A DNA stretch of 64,000 bases from Pseudomonas mangrovi (GTDB taxonomy: Bacteria; Pseudomonadota; Gammaproteobacteria; Pseudomonadales; Pseudomonadaceae), in contig NZ_QASN01000022.1 of the NCBI RefSeq assembly GCF_003052585.1, positions 62,001 through 126,000 on the forward strand, given 5' to 3'. The translations under genes were made by a program, and so were the position numbers. The notes under the pieces are model-generated. The model did not search any database and was not told the DNA's origin. It saw nothing but the letters and a program-made list of their open reading frames with translations. Within the stretch, counting starts at the first letter, position 1, and every line of letters starts with the position of its first letter. Positions 62,121 to 64,000 of the stretch are shown piece after piece.

Positions 62121-62456
62121 TCACCCGATGATCGGGATGCGGCGGATGATGAACCGCAGCAGGAAGGCAATCATGACGATGGCGAGACCTTCACCAACAC
62201 GAAAAGGCTCGATGAAGTAGATAACTTCCCTGGGAATCCCCTGGAGCGCGCCTGCCGCCTGCTGGAAGAAGCTAGGGACGGGAAGCCAGTTGAAGAAGTC
62301 GATGGCGCCATCGACGATCCACTTCATGAAGAAGTCAGGGAATCCGATGATGAATTCGACAAACCAGTCATAGGCATCCTGCAGCCACTGGAATAGCGAG
62401 CTGATGACATCCCAGATGCGGGAAACGAAGTTAAAGATGCGCTGCAAATAGTCCAT
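62121..62456 (-). CDS. Minor coat protein (pVI-like, DUF2523)
   Basis: A 111-residue hydrophobic protein from ATG 62456. An amphipathic Trp/Phe-rich N-terminal part (IFNFVSRIWDVISSLFQWLQ) is followed by helices (FFMKWIVDGAIDFFNWL and VGEGLAIVMIAFLLRFIIRR). Size, composition and position between the adsorption protein and Zot match the pVI-type protein of Pf phages. Confidence 0.82.
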   Translation of the reverse strand: MDYLQRIFNFVSRIWDVISSLFQWLQDAYDWFVEFIIGFPDFFMKWIVDGAIDFFNWLPVPSFFQQAAGALQGIPREVIYFIEPFRVGEGLAIVMIAFLLRFIIRRIPIIG

Positions 62457-62467
62457 GGTCAGACTCC

Positions 62468-63781
62468 TTACGCGGACAGAACGATGCGGATGCCGAGCAG
62501 GCACCAAACGCCCAACATGACGAGAGACAGAAGAGGCGAGACCTGAGCCCACAGATCGCAATGGCTATCGAAAGTGATCGTGGTGTTGAACAGCGGGATA
62601 TTGCCTACCGGGCAAGCACCGCCCGAAGGCATCTGAATCCCGGTAACGGCTTGCGCTATCGGCGATTGCATGACGCCGTTGTAGAAGCGCTCAAGGTTGC
62701 TTTGCACGGTGCCGACGTCGTCGCCGTAGCCATCGGGTTCAATGAAGCCGCACGAATCGCCGGAGCAGCCCTCACCCCCACTGGCATCGCCACTGCCGTC
62801 ACCTTCGCCCTCGCCATTGCCTGAGCCGTTACCGCCGCCGGTGCTTCCGCCATTGCTGCCGCCCGTACTGCCCCCCGAGTCGGAGCCGCCGCCAGAGTCC
62901 GAACCGCCGCCCGAATCAGAGCCCCCGCCCGAGTCAGATCCGCCACCCGAATCAGACCCGCCGCCTGAGTCCGAACCGCCCCCGGTATCGCCACCCGAGT
63001 CGCCGCCGTCATCACCGCCGCCGTCGCCGCCATCGTCTGGGGCTTTTACGCAGGTAGTGCCACTCCACACGTAGCCAGGCATGCCGCCACACGGGTCGTC
63101 GGGGTCGCTCGGGGGTTCATCGGGATCGGTGGGCGGCGAATCATTGAGCGGATCGCCGGCGCCCCCAGGGACGCCCTCGTTTCCGTTGCAGGCCTGGCCA
63201 TTGGAGAGCAAGACGTAGTTGCAAAAGCCCTGATTGGTCTCGCCAGGGGTGCGATAGCAGGAGGTCTGCCGTTCGGTGCCGTCGCCGTGGGTGCAGTTAT
63301 TGACGCACAGAGGGCCAGGGGAGCCGGCGATGACAAAAGAGCGACCGCCCGCTTCGGCGATGGGTCCGCTGCTGCGCGCCAAAAAGGGTGTGCCCGTTGC
63401 GCAAGGCTCTGGCGGAGGGACGCATTCCAGAGTCGAGTTGGGAACAGTGCCGGCCGGGCAGGCGTCACCATCGCGAGAGCCTAGGGATTGTTCTGGCACG
63501 TTGTATGACGGGTTGATCGTCGAAGTCTTTGCCGTTTTGCAATAGAACTGCGTCGGATGCGATGCCGCCGTCACAGAAGGCGAGCTCCAGCGATAAACAG
63601 AGCCACTGGCAATGGCCGCTTGGTTTCTTCGTTCTATGTACGCCGAGCATGCTGCCGAAGCGGAGCCATACACATAGCTTGGCTGAGCGTGGATATACCA
63701 CTGGTAGTTGGCTGCCGAGGCGGTGGAGACCAGGGCGAACGAGGCCAGCCACAGAAGGCAGGCAGAGTAGAGAAATCGCAT
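62468..63781 (-). CDS. Adsorption/minor coat protein (pIII-like)
   Basis: Tip protein that binds the host pilus and receptor. 437 residues from ATG 63781: signal peptide (YSACLLWLASFALVSTASAA, cut about 24), a cysteine-rich N-terminal receptor domain (about 25-260), a Gly/Ser/Asp linker with six perfect GGGSDS units (near 300-345), then a conserved C-terminal domain and a final membrane helix (SLVMLGVWCLLGIRIVLSA). This layout is the hallmark of inovirus pIII. The longer open frame beyond 63781 is not needed. Confidence 0.9.
   Translation of the reverse strand: MRFLYSACLLWLASFALVSTASAANYQWYIHAQPSYVYGSASAACSAYIERRNQAAIASGSVYRWSSPSVTAASHPTQFYCKTAKTSTINPSYNVPEQSLGSRDGDACPAGTVPNSTLECVPPPEPCATGTPFLARSSGPIAEAGGRSFVIAGSPGPLCVNNCTHGDGTERQTSCYRTPGETNQGFCNYVLLSNGQACNGNEGVPGGAGDPLNDSPPTDPDEPPSDPDDPCGGMPGYVWSGTTCVKAPDDGGDGGGDDGGDSGGDTGGGSDSGGGSDSGGGSDSGGGSDSGGGSDSGGGSDSGGSTGGSNGGSTGGGNGSGNGEGEGDGSGDASGGEGCSGDSCGFIEPDGYGDDVGTVQSNLERFYNGVMQSPIAQAVTGIQMPSGGACPVGNIPLFNTTITFDSHCDLWAQVSPLLSLVMLGVWCLLGIRIVLSA
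62877..62985 (-). repeat. 18-bp tandem repeat in pIII linker
   Basis: Six units coding GGGSDS, differing mainly at third positions, encode the flexible linker of the adsorption protein. The exact edges are approximate. Such repeats readily change copy number. Confidence 0.8.
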
Positions 63782-63783
63782 CG

Positions 63784-63858
63784 TCAGAACCTCGAAAACA
63801 CGCCATAGCCGCAGGCAGCGCCGATGACGAAGAAGGCGAAGTAGTAGAGGTCGGCCAT
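63784..63858 (-). CDS. 24-residue phage membrane protein
   Basis: ATG at 63858, TGA at 63784-63786, two bases before the pIII start. The product MADLYYFAFFVIGAACGYG, then VFSRF, is one hydrophobic helix with an amphipathic end. AGGGTGTGAAAG lies before the ATG. Small coat-like ORFs at this position occur in Pf-type phages, where minor coat proteins pVII/pIX are of this size. It is too short for most gene finders. Confidence 0.6.
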   Translation of the reverse strand: MADLYYFAFFVIGAACGYGVFSRF

Positions 63859-63872
63859 CTTTCACACCCTCA

Positions 63873-63900
63873 AAGAAAAGGGCGGGAATAACCCCGCCCT
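63873..63900 (-). terminator. Terminator after major coat gene
   Basis: AGGGCGGG (63879-63886) and CCCGCCCT (63893-63900) with loop AATAAC; on the minus strand it runs into TTTTCTTTG. Inoviruses use a terminator here to give more coat mRNA than tip-protein mRNA. Confidence 0.88.
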
Positions 63901-63917
63901 GTTCATCCATGCCGCTA

Positions 63918-64000
63918 TCAGCCACGCAGGAAGCTGAGAACGACGCGGGCGCCCTTGATGCCGGCATAGACGGCAGCCAGCAGCGCAGCGACGGCAAGAA
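63918..64000 (-). CDS. Major coat protein (pVIII/CoaB-like), C-terminal part
   Basis: A minus-strand frame enters from the right edge and stops with TGA at 63918-63920. The visible end is a hydrophobic helix LAVAALLAAVYAGIKGARVV followed by LSFLRG, basic at its end, as in the DNA-facing C terminus of filamentous major coat proteins. The start lies beyond the window. It is placed upstream of the terminator and tip-protein gene, as expected. Confidence 0.8.
   Translation of the reverse strand, partial: LAVAALLAAVYAGIKGARVVLSFLRG

Noticed and set aside
62742..63074. Proline-rich plus-strand frame opposite pIII
   Set aside because: Mirror of the Gly/Ser/Asp linker; an antisense artefact.

Overview
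The window is a GC-rich Pseudomonas chromosome segment. The evidence is the gene content and order: the run from purN/purM through hda, wrbA, proS, an oprD-type porin, dps, aspS, yebC, ruvCAB, ybgC-tolQRAB-pal-cpoB, queE-queC-tRNA-Lys, nadA, tusA, bcp, gcvR, dapA, bamC to tRNA-Ser matches the order I know from P. aeruginosa PAO1 (about PA0943-PA1013), with local differences. The chromosomal cassette array on the left fits the P. mendocina/alcaligenes/stutzeri side of the genus better than P. aeruginosa, but I cannot name the species.

Layout. (1) 1-2061: the attI-proximal end of an integron cassette array. Five cassettes lie on the minus strand, separated by four attC sites (three of 76 bp and one divergent site of 93 bp). 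Their products are small, mostly membrane or repeat proteins with AT-richer codon use. No integron integrase is visible next to the array. (2) 2651-5582: a polar amino-acid ABC transporter (two permeases, ATPase, lipoprotein-type binding protein). (3) 5817-7929: a sigma-54-like promoter with a 28-codon ORF, convergent with an AraC regulator/nitrilase-fold operon. (4) 8184-16307: fadH, an NTF2-like protein, a coiled-coil protein, an ACC-deaminase-like PLP enzyme, a cNMP/rhodanese protein, an AT-rich orphan ORF between two palindromic repeats, and a DUF1853 protein. (5) 16366-34754: purine synthesis, envelope, redox and housekeeping genes. (6) 34937-57905: diguanylate cyclase, dps, aspS, Holliday-junction repair, the Tol-Pal envelope system, queuosine genes, tRNA-Lys, NAD, sulfur transfer, peroxiredoxin, lysine and outer-membrane assembly genes, and an unexpected ADE1-type purC. 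(7) 57994-64000: tRNA-Ser(CGA), followed by a Pf-type filamentous prophage (integrase, Rep, Zot, minor coat, adsorption protein, 24-residue ORF, major coat protein cut by the right edge).

How the genes work together. The core is conserved housekeeping: nucleotide synthesis (purM, purN, purC), translation (proS, aspS, two tRNAs, queE/queC for tRNA modification), recombination (ruvCAB), envelope integrity (Tol-Pal, bamC, BepA-like protease, slyX) and stress defence (dps, bcp, wrbA). The accessory parts are the integron cassettes, the AT-rich ORF at 14.6 kb and the inovirus. The most interesting material for follow-up is the integrase-less cassette end, the sigma-54/microprotein pair, the inovirus with its unknown cargo gene between integrase and att site, the hairpin cluster between zot and rep, and the apparent replacement of purC.
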